DNA of 7,754 nt from JBHEMT01 sp046262435 (GTDB lineage Bacteria; Chloroflexota; Dormibacteria; Aeolococcales; Aeolococcaceae), in NCBI GenBank assembly GCA_046262435.1, contig JBHEMT010000129.1:1-7754 (forward strand), written 5' to 3'. Made by a program: the position numbers and the translations under genes. Every line of letters begins with the position of its first letter. The first letter of the stretch is position 1. Shown piece after piece: positions 7,133 through 7,754 of the stretch. A model generated the notes under the pieces. That model saw only the letters and a list, made by a program, of their open reading frames with translations, ran no database searches and was not told the origin of the DNA.

Positions 7133-7754
7133 ACCGGGCTGAGCCACTCCCGGTACTTGGCGTTGCGCCCTTTGCAGATGTCGAAATAGGCGCGCTGCAG
7201 CCGCAGGGTGAGCGGCCCGGGCTCCCCATCGCCGACCGCACGCCGGTCGACCGAGGTGACCGGCGCCACCTGGGCTCCGGTGCCGCAGAGGAACACCTCG
7301 TCGGCCACGTAGAGCTCGGAGCGGTCGACCGAGCGCTCCACACACTCCAGGCCCAGGTCCTCGCGGATCACGTCGATCAGGGTCTGGCGGGTGATCCCCT
7401 CGAGGACGTTGTCCGAGACCTGGGGGGTGACCACCTGGCCGTTGCGCACCAGGAAGATGTTCTCGGCGCTGCCCTCGGCGATGTGGCCGTCCTGGTTGAG
7501 CAGGACCGCCTCGTCGAAGCCGTACTCGAGCGCCTCGGTCTTGGCCAGGGCGGCGTTGATGTAGGTGCCCGTGCACTTGGCCCGTGCCGGAGCCGAGTTG
7601 TCGTCGATCCGGCGCCAGGACGAGACCATGCAGGCCAGGCCACCCTCGATGTCGACGTAGTTGCCGAAGGCTGTGGTGTAGATCGCGAAGCCGTCACTGA
7701 GCCCGTTGAGCTTCACCCCGATGATCTCGTCCGACTTGTAGAGCAGCGGGCGAA
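7120..7754 (-). CDS. ilvE: Branched-chain amino acid aminotransferase (partial, N-terminus beyond window)
   Basis: This PLP enzyme interconverts leucine, isoleucine and valine with their 2-oxo acids, using glutamate/2-oxoglutarate, as the last step of synthesis or first of breakdown. About 210 C-terminal residues are present, and the reading frame stays open to the window edge. Family blocks are RPLLYKSDEIIGV at the edge, SSWRRIDDNSAPARAKCTG, ALAKTEALEYGFDEAVLL, GHIAEGSAENIFLVRNG, NVLEGITRQTLI and DEVFLCGTGAQVAPV. The Lys of ARAKCTG (codon 7576-7578) is the expected PLP Schiff-base lysine. The Glu of EGSAENIF (codon 7474-7476) sits 34 residues later, as in E. coli IlvE (K159, E193). By that comparison about 100 N-terminal residues are missing. 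The GTG at 7714-7716 is not a real start, because conserved sequence continues upstream of it. Confidence 0.95.
   Translation of the reverse strand, partial: RPLLYKSDEIIGVKLNGLSDGFAIYTTAFGNYVDIEGGLACMVSSWRRIDDNSAPARAKCTGTYINAALAKTEALEYGFDEAVLLNQDGHIAEGSAENIFLVRNGQVVTPQVSDNVLEGITRQTLIDVIREDLGLECVERSVDRSELYVADEVFLCGTGAQVAPVTSVDRRAVGDGEPGPLTLRLQRAYFDICKGRNAKYREWLSPVYPE

Overview
The window is very GC-rich DNA, densely packed with genes, from a chromosome. I see no mobile element, CRISPR array, tRNA or rRNA. Five features suggest a high-GC Gram-positive-like or related lineage (Actinomycetota, Chloroflexota or Dormibacterota-type): the GC-rich third codon positions, HrcA/CIRCE control of groEL, a DUF2342 (zincin-like) metalloprotease typical of F420-using high-GC bacteria, a bacterial PIG-V-like glycosyltransferase, and several starts with no Shine-Dalgarno sequence. 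The sequence alone does not let me choose among these phyla.

Left part (1-2934, minus strand): a complete groEL chaperonin gene with a strong ribosome binding site and a near-perfect CIRCE operator just upstream. No groES lies in front of it. Its upstream neighbour on the same strand is a multi-pass membrane protein of the PIG-V/GT-C mannosyltransferase type. The CIRCE sits in the short gap between the two, so groEL is probably its own heat-shock transcription unit.

Middle and right (3068-7132, plus strand): a DUF2342 zincin-type metalloprotease gene diverges from the PIG-V-like gene. After a 47-bp gap with a consensus TTGACA box comes a tightly coupled three-gene unit. It encodes a large AtuA-family (DUF1446) protein, a separate small AtuA C-terminal-domain protein, and a type I glycerate kinase, joined by two successive ATGA stop/start overlaps. 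The AtuA pair is usually discussed in connection with acyclic terpene degradation, but no acyl-CoA carboxylase genes are present here. The coupling to glycerate kinase is the most interesting metabolic clue in the window.

Right edge (7120-7754, minus strand): the C-terminal two thirds of a branched-chain amino acid aminotransferase (ilvE), cut by the window edge. It converges on the glycerate kinase gene with overlapping 3' ends. Nothing here is a clearly new defence or mobile system. The best candidate for something under-described is the AtuA / AtuA-C / glycerate kinase operon.
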